The translations under genes were made by a program, and so were the position numbers. The notes under the pieces are model-generated. The model did no database searches, was not told where the DNA came from, and saw nothing but the letters and a program-made list of their open reading frames with translations. Positions 44,865 through 52,922 of a stretch of 64,000 nt of DNA are shown in pieces (the stretch's first letter is position 1; every line of letters begins with the position of its first letter). Origin of the DNA: CAVVIG01 sp050249955 (GTDB lineage: Bacteria; Acidobacteriota; Vicinamibacteria; Vicinamibacterales; CAVVIG01); NCBI GenBank assembly GCA_050249955.1, contig JBFWPN010000010.1, positions 62,001 to 126,000 of the forward strand. The letters run 5' to 3'.

Positions 44865-45875
44865 ATGCGCAAATCAGTCGTCCTCATCACCGGCGCCGGC
44901 GGCGAGATCGGTCATGCCCTCGTGCGCGGGCTGTCCGAGGGCGCGAGCGTGATCACGCTCGACGTGAACCCGCTCGACGCGGCGGTGGCGCCCTACGTGC
45001 GGCGTGAGTTCACCGGGTCGATCACCGACACGGGCCTGCTCGAGCGGATCCTCGCCGAGTTCGAGGTGGACTGCGTGTACCACCTGGCGGCGCTGCTGTC
45101 GACACGGGCCGAGTTCACGCCCGTGACCGCGCACCACGTGAACGTGGAAGGCACGCTGAACCTGCTCGAGTTCGCGCAGAAGGAAGGGGAGTCGCACGGC
45201 CGTCCGGTCGTCTTCGTCTACCCGTCGTCGATTGCGGCCTACGGGCTGCCCGACCTCGCGACCAAGGAGCGGGCCGGACGCGTCACCGAGGACCAGTACG
45301 CCCACCCCACCACGATGTACGGGTGCAACAAGCTCTATTGTGAGGAACTGGGGCGGTACTACGCGCGGCACTACAAGCAGCTCTCCGTGGACCTCGTGCC
45401 CCGCGTGGACTTCCGGGCGGTACGGTTCCCGGGGCTGATTTCGGCCACCACACTGCCCTCGGGTGGCACCTCCGACTATGCACCGGAGATGATCCACTCG
45501 GCTGCGAAGGGCACCCCGTACGCCTGTTTCGTCCGGCCGGACACCACGATTCCGTTCATGGCCATGCCGGATGCCGCGGCCGCGCTGCGGACGCTGGCGA
45601 CGGCGCCCCGCGAGCGGCTGACGCGCACCGCCTACAACGTGAGCGGGTTCAGCCGGTCGGCAGCCGAGATCCGCGAGACCGTGCTGGCCGCGTTCCCCGA
45701 AGCGCAGATCACGTATAGAATCGACGGGAAACGACAGGGGATTGTCGATTCCTGGCCCGCCGATGTGGACGACTCGGCGGCACGGGCCGACTGGGGCTTC
45801 GCTCCCGAGTACGACTTCGCGCGCGCGTTCCGCGAGTACCTCATCCCGTCCATCGGCAATTACTACCGCTCATGA
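44865..45875 (+). CDS. tdh: L-threonine 3-dehydrogenase, short-chain (epimerase-like) type
   Basis: 336 residues. The NAD-binding start is VLITGAGGEIGHALVRGL. Catalytic Tyr and Lys are in TMYGCNKLYCEE. RFPGLISATTLPSGGTSDYA and the C-terminal RQGIVDSWPADVDDSAARAD (about 290-310) are characteristic of the SDR-type threonine dehydrogenase rather than sugar epimerases. It oxidises threonine to 2-amino-3-oxobutyrate. It is coupled by an ATGA overlap to thrB, placing a threonine-consuming enzyme first in a threonine-making operon. No kbl gene is present. Confidence 0.85.
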   Translation: MRKSVVLITGAGGEIGHALVRGLSEGASVITLDVNPLDAAVAPYVRREFTGSITDTGLLERILAEFEVDCVYHLAALLSTRAEFTPVTAHHVNVEGTLNLLEFAQKEGESHGRPVVFVYPSSIAAYGLPDLATKERAGRVTEDQYAHPTTMYGCNKLYCEELGRYYARHYKQLSVDLVPRVDFRAVRFPGLISATTLPSGGTSDYAPEMIHSAAKGTPYACFVRPDTTIPFMAMPDAAAALRTLATAPRERLTRTAYNVSGFSRSAAEIRETVLAAFPEAQITYRIDGKRQGIVDSWPADVDDSAARADWGFAPEYDFARAFREYLIPSIGNYYRS

Positions 45876-46804
45876 CCTCAGTGACCGCGTTTGCGCCCGC
45901 GACCGTCTCGAATGTCGCCTGCGGGTTCGATGTCCTTGGTTTCGCGCTCGATGAACCGGGCGATACCGTGACGGCAACGTTCACCGGGAATGGCGGCGTG
46001 ACCATTGCCGCCATCGAGGGTGATGGGGGAAGGCTGCCGCGGGAGGCTGCGCGGAACACGGCCGGCGTGGCCGCGCTCGCGCTGCTGACCAAGGTGGGCG
46101 ACCCGCGCGGGGTGGCGCTGACCATCCGCAAGGGGCTGCCGCTCTCGAGCGGGCTGGGCGGCAGTGCGGCCAGCGCGGCGGCGGCGGTGGTGGCGGTCAA
46201 TGCGCTCATCGGCGCGAACGTGCCGCAGGACACGCTGATCCAGTGCGCGCTCGAGGGCGAGCGGCTCGGTGCCGGGTCGTCACACGCCGACAACATCGCC
46301 CCGTGCATCTGCGGCGGGTTCGTGCTGGTGCGCAGCGTGAACCCGGTCGACGTGGTCACCTTGCCTGTCCCGGCCGGGCTGACGGCGGTGGTGATCCATC
46401 CCGACCTCGAGATCGAGACGGCAAAGGCCCGGGCGCTGCTGGGAAGCACGGTGCCGCTGCACGACGCGGTGAAGCAGTGGGCGAATCTCGGTGCGTTCGT
46501 GCACGCGGTGCATGCGGGCGACTTCGGGTTGCTGTCGCGATCGCTCGAAGACGCGATTGCCGAGCCGAGGCGCGCGCCGCTCGTGCCCGGCCTGGCGCTC
46601 ATCAAGAGGGCGGCCATGGAAGCCGGAGCCCTTGGCTCGAGCCTGTCCGGCTCGGGGCCGTCGCTGTTCGCCCTCTGCCAGGGCGACGCCGTGGCCGAGG
46701 CCGTGGCCGAGGCCATGACCCGCGCCGTGAAGGCCCACATCGGCGGCGAACCCCAGGTCTACATCTCGCGCATCACCGGCAAGGGCGCGCGGATCGTGGC
46801 GTAA
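45872..46804 (+). CDS. thrB: Homoserine kinase
   Basis: 310 residues of the GHMP kinase family, phosphorylating homoserine with ATP in threonine synthesis. TAFAPATVSNVACGFDVLGF at the start and the phosphate-binding loop GLPLSSGLGGSAASAAAAVV are diagnostic, with LGSSLSGSGPSLFALC near the C-terminus. The ATG overlaps the tdh stop (ATGA), and the TAA overlaps the thrC start (TAATG). Complete and typical length. Confidence 0.96.
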   Translation: MTSVTAFAPATVSNVACGFDVLGFALDEPGDTVTATFTGNGGVTIAAIEGDGGRLPREAARNTAGVAALALLTKVGDPRGVALTIRKGLPLSSGLGGSAASAAAAVVAVNALIGANVPQDTLIQCALEGERLGAGSSHADNIAPCICGGFVLVRSVNPVDVVTLPVPAGLTAVVIHPDLEIETAKARALLGSTVPLHDAVKQWANLGAFVHAVHAGDFGLLSRSLEDAIAEPRRAPLVPGLALIKRAAMEAGALGSSLSGSGPSLFALCQGDAVAEAVAEAMTRAVKAHIGGEPQVYISRITGKGARIVA

Positions 46805-48156
46805 TGCGCTACGTCTCCACGCGCGCCGTGCTGGCCGGGTCGACCGCCGGCCAGCCACCCGTGAGCGTGTCGCTCCGCACCGCCATGCTCGAAGGGCTGG
46901 CTCCGGACGGCGGACTCTACGTGCCCGAGCAGGTTGAGCCCTGGCGCGACGCCGAGTTCCAGCGACTGCCCGAGCGGACCCTGACCGAGGTTGCGTACCG
47001 GGCCCTCCGCCCGTACACGCGACCGGAGCTCGACGCCACGACCTTCGAGGCGGTGGTCGCCGAGGCGCTGAACTTCCCGATTCCGCTGGTCGAGGTCGAA
47101 CCCGGCATCTTCGCCCTGGAGCTCTTCCACGGGCCGACGCTGGCCTTCAAGGACGTGGGTGCCCGTACGATGGCGCGCCTGATGGCCTCGCTCGACAGCG
47201 GTGACCAGCCCCTGACGGTCCTTGCCGCCACCTCCGGCGATACGGGCAGCGCGGTGGCGCACGCCTTCCATGGCGTGCCGCACACGCGCGTCGTGGTGCT
47301 CTATCCGGACGGCCGCGTCAGCCCGGTGCAGGAAGCCCAGTTGACGATGTTCAACTCGGAAGACGGGAATGTCCGGGCCTACGCCGTGGACGGCAGCTTC
47401 GACGACTGCCACCGGCTCACCAAGGATGCGTTCGCCAACGGGGAGGTCCGTCGCGAGGTGCGCCTCACGTCCGCCAACTCGGTGAACATCGGCCGCCTGC
47501 TGCCGCAGATGGTGTACTACTTCCACGCGGTGGCGCAGGCGATGAAGGTCCGCCCGGGCGCCGAGATCCACGTCTGCACGCCGAGCGGCAACTTCGGCAA
47601 CCTCACCGCCGGCCTCATCGCGAAGCGGGCCGGCCTGCCCATTGCGAGGTTCGTCGCGGCCACCAACGTGAACGACGTGGTGCCGGCGTACCTCGAGCAC
47701 GGGCTCTTCGAGCCGCGCGCCTCGGTCCAGACGATCGCGAACGCCATGGACGTGGGCCACCCGAGCAACTTCGAGCGGATGCGCTGGCTCTATCGGGACA
47801 GCCTCGAGGCCATGCGCGAGGACGTCTCGGGGTGCCGCCGCACCGATGACGAGGTGCGGGCCACGATCCGCCGTGTCTACGAGGAGCGGGGATACCTGCT
47901 CGACCCGCACAGTGCGATCGGGTACATGGGCATCACGGCCCACCTCGATCGTCTGCGGGGCGAAGGTGGCCGTGCCGACCGCATCGGGATCTTCCTTGCC
48001 ACGGCACACCCCGCCAAGTTCAGCGAGGTGGTCGAGCCCGTGCTGGGCCGGCCGCTCGAACTGCCGCCTGCGCTCGCCGAGGTGGTCGCGCGCCCCCGCC
48101 ATGTCCTGAAGATCAACGCCAGCTTCGAGGCGGTCCGCCGGACGCTCACGGCGTAG
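46804..48156 (+). CDS. thrC: Threonine synthase
   Basis: 450 residues. A PLP-dependent enzyme converting O-phosphohomoserine to threonine. The PLP lysine is Lys116 in GPTLAFKDVGAR. AATSGDTGSAVAHAF binds the phosphate, and TPSGNFGNLTAGLIAKRAGL and NDVVPAYLEHG follow. It belongs to the longer E. coli/yeast-type class with the N-terminal SLRTAMLEGLAPDGGLYVPE. Completes the tdh-thrB-thrC unit with overlapping codons throughout. Confidence 0.96.
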   Translation: MRYVSTRAVLAGSTAGQPPVSVSLRTAMLEGLAPDGGLYVPEQVEPWRDAEFQRLPERTLTEVAYRALRPYTRPELDATTFEAVVAEALNFPIPLVEVEPGIFALELFHGPTLAFKDVGARTMARLMASLDSGDQPLTVLAATSGDTGSAVAHAFHGVPHTRVVVLYPDGRVSPVQEAQLTMFNSEDGNVRAYAVDGSFDDCHRLTKDAFANGEVRREVRLTSANSVNIGRLLPQMVYYFHAVAQAMKVRPGAEIHVCTPSGNFGNLTAGLIAKRAGLPIARFVAATNVNDVVPAYLEHGLFEPRASVQTIANAMDVGHPSNFERMRWLYRDSLEAMREDVSGCRRTDDEVRATIRRVYEERGYLLDPHSAIGYMGITAHLDRLRGEGGRADRIGIFLATAHPAKFSEVVEPVLGRPLELPPALAEVVARPRHVLKINASFEAVRRTLTA

Positions 48157-48160
48157 CCAC

Positions 48161-48188
48161 CGAGTCCTGACGTCGGAGTTCCGAGTGC
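48161..48188. repeat. Heptamer-periodic repeat, copy E
   Basis: Four heptamers in phase (CGAGTCC, TGACGTC and variants) filling the 28 bases between thrC and the next small gene. The last heptamer contains that gene's GTG start codon, so the repeat doubles as its translation leader. Confidence 0.72.
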
Positions 48189-48445
48189 CGGTCGTGCCGT
48201 ACGTCTATCGTCCCGATGTGCTCCGGGCACTCGAACGTCACGGCGTGAAGCCGCAGTCACACACCAGGCCCGAGCTCGTGCGCGAGTACGTGCGCGACCT
48301 CTACAAGTACGAGATCCGCCGCCTCCGTGAGCGCATGCTGGCCGGGGCCTTTCCGAGGGCGGAGTACGCGGGCCGCGTCGACGCGCTGCGGCAGCAGTAC
48401 CCGGTGCTGGCGCTGCAGCCGTTCCAGTTCGTCGAGCCCGGGTGA
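48185..48445 (+). CDS. Small conserved hypothetical protein
   Basis: 86 residues (VPYVYRPDVLRALERHGVKP...). A helical, charged protein (REYVRDLYKYEIRRLRERML) ending YPVLALQPFQFVEPG. No known domain. The codon pattern and helical periodicity look genuine. The GTG start lies inside heptamer repeat copy E with no evident ribosome binding site, so thrC read-through or coupling may drive it. Convergent with the next gene, six bases apart. Confidence 0.7.
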   Translation: MPVVPYVYRPDVLRALERHGVKPQSHTRPELVREYVRDLYKYEIRRLRERMLAGAFPRAEYAGRVDALRQQYPVLALQPFQFVEPG

Positions 48446-48451
48446 CCGACG

Positions 48452-48787
48452 TCAGGCCCCGAAGGCGGCCCGGACCAGGCTGACGAGCGATTCGGCGGGC
48501 GTGTCGGGTGGGACCTCGGGTACGTCCGGGTCGTGGTGCGCGCCAATCGGTTGGAATGCCACGAACCGGACCGGCCGGAGGCCGTCGAGCAGCAGCCGTG
48601 CCGCCGGGGCCGTGCCGGCGGCCCAGCCCACCACCATCCGTTCACGCCGTTCCAGCGCGTGCTCCACGACTCGCCGCACGTCTTCAGGACGGTGCGCCTC
48701 CACGGCGCGCCACCCGAGCTGCCGGGCGAGTACGCCCGCGGCGTGCCCCGCTCCCTCTGTTGTCGGTCCGAGAAGCACAATCACCAT
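48452..48787 (-). CDS. Hypothetical protein with degenerate P-loop-like N-terminus
   Basis: 111 residues. MVIVLLGPTTEGAGHAAGVL looks like a kinase P-loop start, but the Walker Lys-Ser/Thr is replaced (EGAGHA), so nucleotide phosphoryl transfer is unlikely. VRFVAFQPIGAHHDPDVPEV and a C-terminal helix follow. It may be a relic of an adenylylsulfate- or gluconate-kinase-like fold. AGGAG lies eight bases before the ATG at 48787. Divergent from the sigma factor gene, 35 bases apart. Confidence 0.62.
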   Translation of the reverse strand: MVIVLLGPTTEGAGHAAGVLARQLGWRAVEAHRPEDVRRVVEHALERRERMVVGWAAGTAPAARLLLDGLRPVRFVAFQPIGAHHDPDVPEVPPDTPAESLVSLVRAAFGA

Positions 48788-48822
48788 TTCACGGCTCCTG
48801 GCCGTACAATTGTCGCCCAATC

Positions 48823-49356
48823 GTGACCGAGCGCGGAGCCTACCAGCCCGGGGCCGACGATCAGGCTGAAGCGGTCTACCACGAGCTCCGGCGCATTGCC
48901 GCCGCGTACATGCGCCGGGAGCGGCATGCGGTCACGCTGCAGGCGACCGGCCTGGTGCACGAAGCCTACATGCGCCTGGCGGGGACCAGCCTCGCCTTCA
49001 ACGACAGGAACCACTTCATCGGCATCGCCGCCCGTTCCATGCGGCAGATCCTGGTCGACCGCGCCAGGGCCCGCGGTGCGCAGAAACGCTGGGCCGGCCT
49101 CGATCGGGTTTCACTGTCGGAGACCCTCATCGGCGCACGGCGCGAGGACGACATGCTGCCGGCCCTGGACGAGGCGCTGACGAAGCTGGAGCAGATCGAC
49201 CCCGAACAGGCCCGCATCATCGAACTGCGCTACTTCGTGGGGCTCGGCATCGAGGAGGCCGCGGCCGCCCTCGGCATCTCGCCCGCCACGCTCAAGCGTC
49301 GGTTCGCGATGGCGCGGGCCTGGCTGCTGCGCGAGCTCGAGGGCACCGCGGCATGA
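48823..49356 (+). CDS. ECF-type sigma factor (TIGR02999-like)
   Basis: 177 residues. Region 2 is AEAVYHELRRIAAAYMRRER, then LQATGLVHEAYMRLAG and NHFIGIAARSMRQILVDRAR, typical of the planctomycete/acidobacterial ECF subfamily. Region 4 is IIELRYFVGLGIEEAAAALG, followed by ISPATLKRRFAMARAWL. It directs RNA polymerase to a specific regulon. There is no anti-sigma gene; instead it overlaps a Ser/Thr kinase gene by four bases, and kinase phosphorylation probably controls it. GTG start chosen from the N-terminal homology. Confidence 0.9.
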   Translation: MTERGAYQPGADDQAEAVYHELRRIAAAYMRRERHAVTLQATGLVHEAYMRLAGTSLAFNDRNHFIGIAARSMRQILVDRARARGAQKRWAGLDRVSLSETLIGARREDDMLPALDEALTKLEQIDPEQARIIELRYFVGLGIEEAAAALGISPATLKRRFAMARAWLLRELEGTAA

Positions 49357-50849
49357 CGCCCGAGCAGTGGCGTCATGCGCGCGACCTCTTCGAGGAGGCG
49401 GTCGAACAGCCGCTCGCCGAACGCGCGGCGTGGCTCGAGGCGCGGGGCGAGGCGCCCGAGGTGGTCGAGGAGGTGCGCTCGCTGCTCGCGCACCACGCCA
49501 GGGCGGGAGCGTTCCTCAGTGAACCGGTACTGAATCGAGCCGGGCACCTGCTCGATCAGGAGTCGCGATTCGCGAACGGCGACGTGATCGGGCCGTATCG
49601 GATCGAGCGCGAGGTGGGCCGGGGTGGCATGGGCCACGTGTTCCTGGCGACCGACACGCGCCTGGGCCGCCAGGTGGCCCTCAAGGTACTGGCCTCGGCC
49701 TCGTCACAGGACGGCTCGCAGCGCGAACGGCTGCGGCGCGAGGCGCGCGCAGCCGCCTCGCTCCGTCACCCCGGCATCTGCACGGTCTACGCATTCGAGG
49801 AGATTGGCGACGACGTGCTGCTTGCCACGGAGTTCGTGGATGGCCACACGCTGCGCGAGGAGATCGATGGCGGCAGGCGACCCTCGGCTGATCGGCTCGC
49901 CCGCGCCGCGCGGGACCTCGCCGCCGCGCTGGCGGTCGCGCATGCGGCCGGCATCACGCATCGCGACCTGAAGCCGGAGAACGTGATGTGCGCCGCTGAC
50001 GGCCAGCTGAAGATTCTGGACTTCGGGCTGGCACTCACGGCGGAGCCGCCGGGCGAGGCCGGCGGCGCGGCGCGGGTCACGTCGCCCGGCACGCTCGTCG
50101 GTACGCCGATGTACATGGCGCCAGAGCAGATCGAAGGCCGACCGGCCGATGCGCGGACCGACATCTGGGCGCTCGGCCTGTTGCTGTACGAGTACGCCTC
50201 CGGTGCGCACCCGTTTGCCGCGGCAACTCCGCTGGCGCTGGCGGCACGCATCCTCGATGGCGCGGTCGCGCCTCTGGCCGCCGTCCGCAGCGACCTTCCA
50301 CGCACCGTGGTGACCGTGGTCCATCGGTGCCTCGCACGGCTGCCGGCCGACCGCTACGGATCGGCGCTCGACATCGTCGCGGCCCTCGACCGTGCAGAGG
50401 AACCAGGTGCGGCGACCGAGGCGGTACGGTGGTGGCGGATCCACCAGTGGGTGGTCATCGGGCTGTATGTCGTCGCCCTCGTGGTCGCCTGGGCCGTGTT
50501 GCAGCGGTCTGCGGCGCGCGCGGCCGATGCCGCCTTCGTGTTCGTGATGGTGGTCGCGACGATCGGCGGCGTGTTGCGCGGTCACCTCCTGTTCACGCAC
50601 CGCGTGCACGACCGCACCCGCTTCCACCACCAGCTCCGCCAGGTGTCGACGACACTGCTGGGCGTCGACGGCGCGCTCGGCGCGGGACTGGTCGTTGAGG
50701 GGCTCTGGGTGGCCCTGGCCGATGCCGTGCCTGGAGCGGTGATCGCGGGGCTTGGGTTCGGGATTGTGCTGACGCGGCTGGTGCTCGAGCGCTCGACCAC
50801 CGAGGGGGCATTCGGCCCAGACGACGCTGCTGGCACCGGCCAGGCCTAG
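49353..50849 (+). CDS. Membrane Ser/Thr protein kinase (PknB type)
   Basis: 498 residues. An N-terminal helical module (1-70, WRHARDLFEEAVEQPLAERA) common in sigma-linked kinases precedes the kinase domain (81-345): G-loop VGRGGMGHVFLA, Lys111, HRDLKPEN with catalytic Asp205, DFG Asp223 and GTPMYMAPEQIEG. About four membrane helices follow at 370-485, with no extracellular sensor domain of size. It likely phosphorylates the sigma factor or other targets in response to a membrane signal. Coupled to the sigma gene by ATGA. Confidence 0.93.
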   Translation: MTPEQWRHARDLFEEAVEQPLAERAAWLEARGEAPEVVEEVRSLLAHHARAGAFLSEPVLNRAGHLLDQESRFANGDVIGPYRIEREVGRGGMGHVFLATDTRLGRQVALKVLASASSQDGSQRERLRREARAAASLRHPGICTVYAFEEIGDDVLLATEFVDGHTLREEIDGGRRPSADRLARAARDLAAALAVAHAAGITHRDLKPENVMCAADGQLKILDFGLALTAEPPGEAGGAARVTSPGTLVGTPMYMAPEQIEGRPADARTDIWALGLLLYEYASGAHPFAAATPLALAARILDGAVAPLAAVRSDLPRTVVTVVHRCLARLPADRYGSALDIVAALDRAEEPGAATEAVRWWRIHQWVVIGLYVVALVVAWAVLQRSAARAADAAFVFVMVVATIGGVLRGHLLFTHRVHDRTRFHHQLRQVSTTLLGVDGALGAGLVVEGLWVALADAVPGAVIAGLGFGIVLTRLVLERSTTEGAFGPDDAAGTGQA

Positions 50850-50867
50850 GCTGCTACCGTACCTGCC

Positions 50868-51851
50868 ATGATCGCGATTGCCATTCGGGAACCGGGGGGA
50901 CCGGACGTGCTGGTGCCGGTCGACCGGCCCGTGCCGCAACCCGGTCCGGGAGAGGTCCTCATCCGGGTCGTGGCTGCCGGCGTGAATCGGCCCGATGTCC
51001 TGCAGCGGCAGGGGCGCTACACGCCGCCACCAGGTGTCACGGATATTCCCGGACTCGAGGTGGCCGGCCGGGTCGAGTCCGTGGGCAGCGCCGTCGAGGG
51101 CTGGTCGGCGGGCCAGCCGGTCTGCGCACTGCTTGCCGGTGGTGGTTACGCGGCGTACGCGGTTGCGCCCGCGCCGCAGTGCCTGCCGCTGCCTGCCGGG
51201 CTCGACCCGCTGCATGCCGCCGGGCTGCCCGAGGTGATGTTCACGGTGTGGACCAACGTCTTCGAGCGCGGACGGCTGGCGCCTGGCGAGTCGCTGCTGG
51301 TGCACGGCGGATCGAGCGGCATCGGGACCGCCGCCATCCAGCTGGCGCGCGCCCGCGGCGCCCGCGTCTTCGCCACGGCCGGCTCGCCGGAGAAGTGCCG
51401 CGCGTGCGAGGCACTGGGGGCCGAGCGTGGCATCAACTACCGCGACGAGGATTTCGTGACCGTGCTCAAGGAGGTTACCGATGGGCGGGGCGTGGACGTC
51501 GTGCTCGACATGGTGGGGGGCGACTACATGCAGCGCAACATCGACGTGCTGGCTGTCGAGGGACGGCTCGTGCAGATCGCGCAGCTCGGCGGGTACCGCT
51601 CGACCATCAGCACCATCCCGATCCTGCAGCGCCGCCTGACGATCACCGGATCCACGCTGCGCCCACGTACGGTGGAAGAGAAGGGACGCATCGCCCAGGC
51701 TGTGCACGAGCACGTCTGGCCGCTCGTCGAACGCGGCGCGGTGCGGGTGCTCGTCCACCAGGCCTTCGACCTGCGCGACGCGGCCGAGGCCCACCGCGTG
51801 ATGGAATCGAGCCTGCACATCGGCAAGCTGATGCTTCGGGTAGAATCGTGA
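50868..51851 (+). CDS. NAD(P)H quinone oxidoreductase, PIG3 type
   Basis: A 327-residue zinc-free medium-chain reductase. AAGVNRPDVLQRQGRYTPPP and GVTDIPGLEVAGRVESVG are PIG3-type motifs; the cofactor loop is VHGGSSGIGTAAIQLARARG, and LDMVGGDYMQRNIDVL follows. It reduces quinones or enones with NADPH as a stress enzyme. Complete. It follows the kinase by 18 bases and precedes the first FKBP gene by seven, so all may share a transcript. Confidence 0.93.
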   Translation: MIAIAIREPGGPDVLVPVDRPVPQPGPGEVLIRVVAAGVNRPDVLQRQGRYTPPPGVTDIPGLEVAGRVESVGSAVEGWSAGQPVCALLAGGGYAAYAVAPAPQCLPLPAGLDPLHAAGLPEVMFTVWTNVFERGRLAPGESLLVHGGSSGIGTAAIQLARARGARVFATAGSPEKCRACEALGAERGINYRDEDFVTVLKEVTDGRGVDVVLDMVGGDYMQRNIDVLAVEGRLVQIAQLGGYRSTISTIPILQRRLTITGSTLRPRTVEEKGRIAQAVHEHVWPLVERGAVRVLVHQAFDLRDAAEAHRVMESSLHIGKLMLRVES

Positions 51852-51858
51852 GTCGACT

Positions 51859-52314
51859 ATGAAACAGTTCCTGATCCTGGCAAGCCTCTTCGGCGTCCTC
51901 GCGACCTTCTCCGCCTGCGCCGGCAGCGATACGGCTCCAAGTGCCACCAATAATTCCGGATTGAGCTCGATCACCACGCTGCAGGTCACGGATCTCGTGA
52001 CGGGCACCGGGACAACCGCGACGTCCGGCCGTCCTGTCACCGTGCACTACACCGGCTGGCTCTACAGCTCGACGGGCGTGGACAACAAGGGCGCCAAGTT
52101 CGACAGTTCCCTCGACCGGGGCTCACCGTTCTCGTTCACGCTCGGTGTGAGGCAGGTCATCGCCGGGTGGGATCAGGGTGTGCTCGGCATGCGGGTTGGC
52201 GGCACGCGTCGCCTCATCATCCCGCCGAGCCTCGGCTACGGGTCGAGCGGCTCGGGCAGCATTCCCGGCAACGCCACGCTCGTCTTCGACGTCCAGCTGC
52301 TCGCGGTGAACTGA
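51859..52314 (+). CDS. FKBP-type prolyl isomerase lipoprotein 1
   Basis: 151 residues. A lipoprotein signal ends in FSAC (Cys20). The mature protein is one FKBP domain (about 40-150): GRPVTVHYTGWLYSS, KFDSSLDRGSPFSFTLGVRQ, VIAGWDQGVLGMRVGG and RRLIIPPSLGYG. It isomerises peptidyl-proline bonds in envelope protein folding. One base separates its stop from the next gene, a paralogue with about 65 percent similar domain sequence by eye. Confidence 0.94.
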   Translation: MKQFLILASLFGVLATFSACAGSDTAPSATNNSGLSSITTLQVTDLVTGTGTTATSGRPVTVHYTGWLYSSTGVDNKGAKFDSSLDRGSPFSFTLGVRQVIAGWDQGVLGMRVGGTRRLIIPPSLGYGSSGSGSIPGNATLVFDVQLLAVN

Positions 52315-52315
52315 C

Positions 52316-52831
52316 GTGACGCGGTTCCTGAGGCTTGCAGGCCTGCTCGGTGCCCTCGCCACCATCGCGGCGTGTGGCGGCACCCCTGAGACGACCACCC
52401 CCGAGACGACCACCACTGAGGGCGCGGCCACCACGACCAGCGGCAGCGCGGAGACCACGACTGGAGGCACCGGCTTGAGCTCGATCACGACACTGCAGAC
52501 CACGGACCTGAAGGAAGGCACCGGGGCCACCGCCGTCGCCGGCCGCCCCGTCTCGGTGCACTACACGGGCTGGCTGTACAGCGAATCCGGCACCGACAAC
52601 AAGGGCAGCAAGTTCGACAGCTCGCTCGACCGCGGCCAGCCGTTCGAGTTCGCGCTCGGCGCCGGCCAGGTCATTCCTGGCTGGGACCAGGGCGTTGCCG
52701 GCATGAAGGTCGGTGGGCAGCGCCGCCTCGTCATCCCGCCTGCGCTCGGCTACGGCGCCCGTGGCGCCGGCGGCGTCATTCCCCCGAACGCGACGCTGGT
52801 GTTCGACGTCGAACTGCTCGCCGTCAAGTGA
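52316..52831 (+). CDS. FKBP-type prolyl isomerase lipoprotein 2
   Basis: 171 residues. The lipobox ends in IAAC (Cys20). A Thr/Glu-rich linker (PETTTPETTTTEGAATTTSG) separates it from the FKBP domain (about 55-171): VSVHYTGWLYSESG, SSLDRGQPFEFALGAGQVIP, GWDQGVAGMKVGGQRRLVIP. A tandem duplicate of the preceding gene with a longer spacer, possibly letting the domain reach further from the membrane. GTG start, one base after the previous stop. Confidence 0.94.
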   Translation: MTRFLRLAGLLGALATIAACGGTPETTTPETTTTEGAATTTSGSAETTTGGTGLSSITTLQTTDLKEGTGATAVAGRPVSVHYTGWLYSESGTDNKGSKFDSSLDRGQPFEFALGAGQVIPGWDQGVAGMKVGGQRRLVIPPALGYGARGAGGVIPPNATLVFDVELLAVK

Positions 52832-52838
52832 GGACGTG

Positions 52839-52918
52839 CGAACCGAGAACCCAGAAGTCAGAGGTCAGGACCCGGCAAGTCGTTTCCGCCTGACTTCAGC
52901 GTTCTGAGTTCCAGGTTC
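52839..52918. repeat. Heptamer-periodic repeat, copy F, hairpin form
   Basis: Five heptamers of the AGAAGTC type (52839-52873) face four of the inverted TGACTTC type (52891-52918). The 30-base arms 52840-52869 and 52889-52918 are complementary at 23 of 30 positions, giving a long imperfect hairpin with a 19-base loop. It lies between the FKBP gene and the MFS gene, five bases before the latter's GTG. Confidence 0.85.
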
Positions 52919-52922
52919 CGCA

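Noticed and set aside
49704..52040. A 778-codon minus-strand frame opposite the kinase and quinone oxidoreductase
   Set aside because: Composition typical of antisense GC-rich DNA; both plus-strand genes carry intact catalytic motifs.
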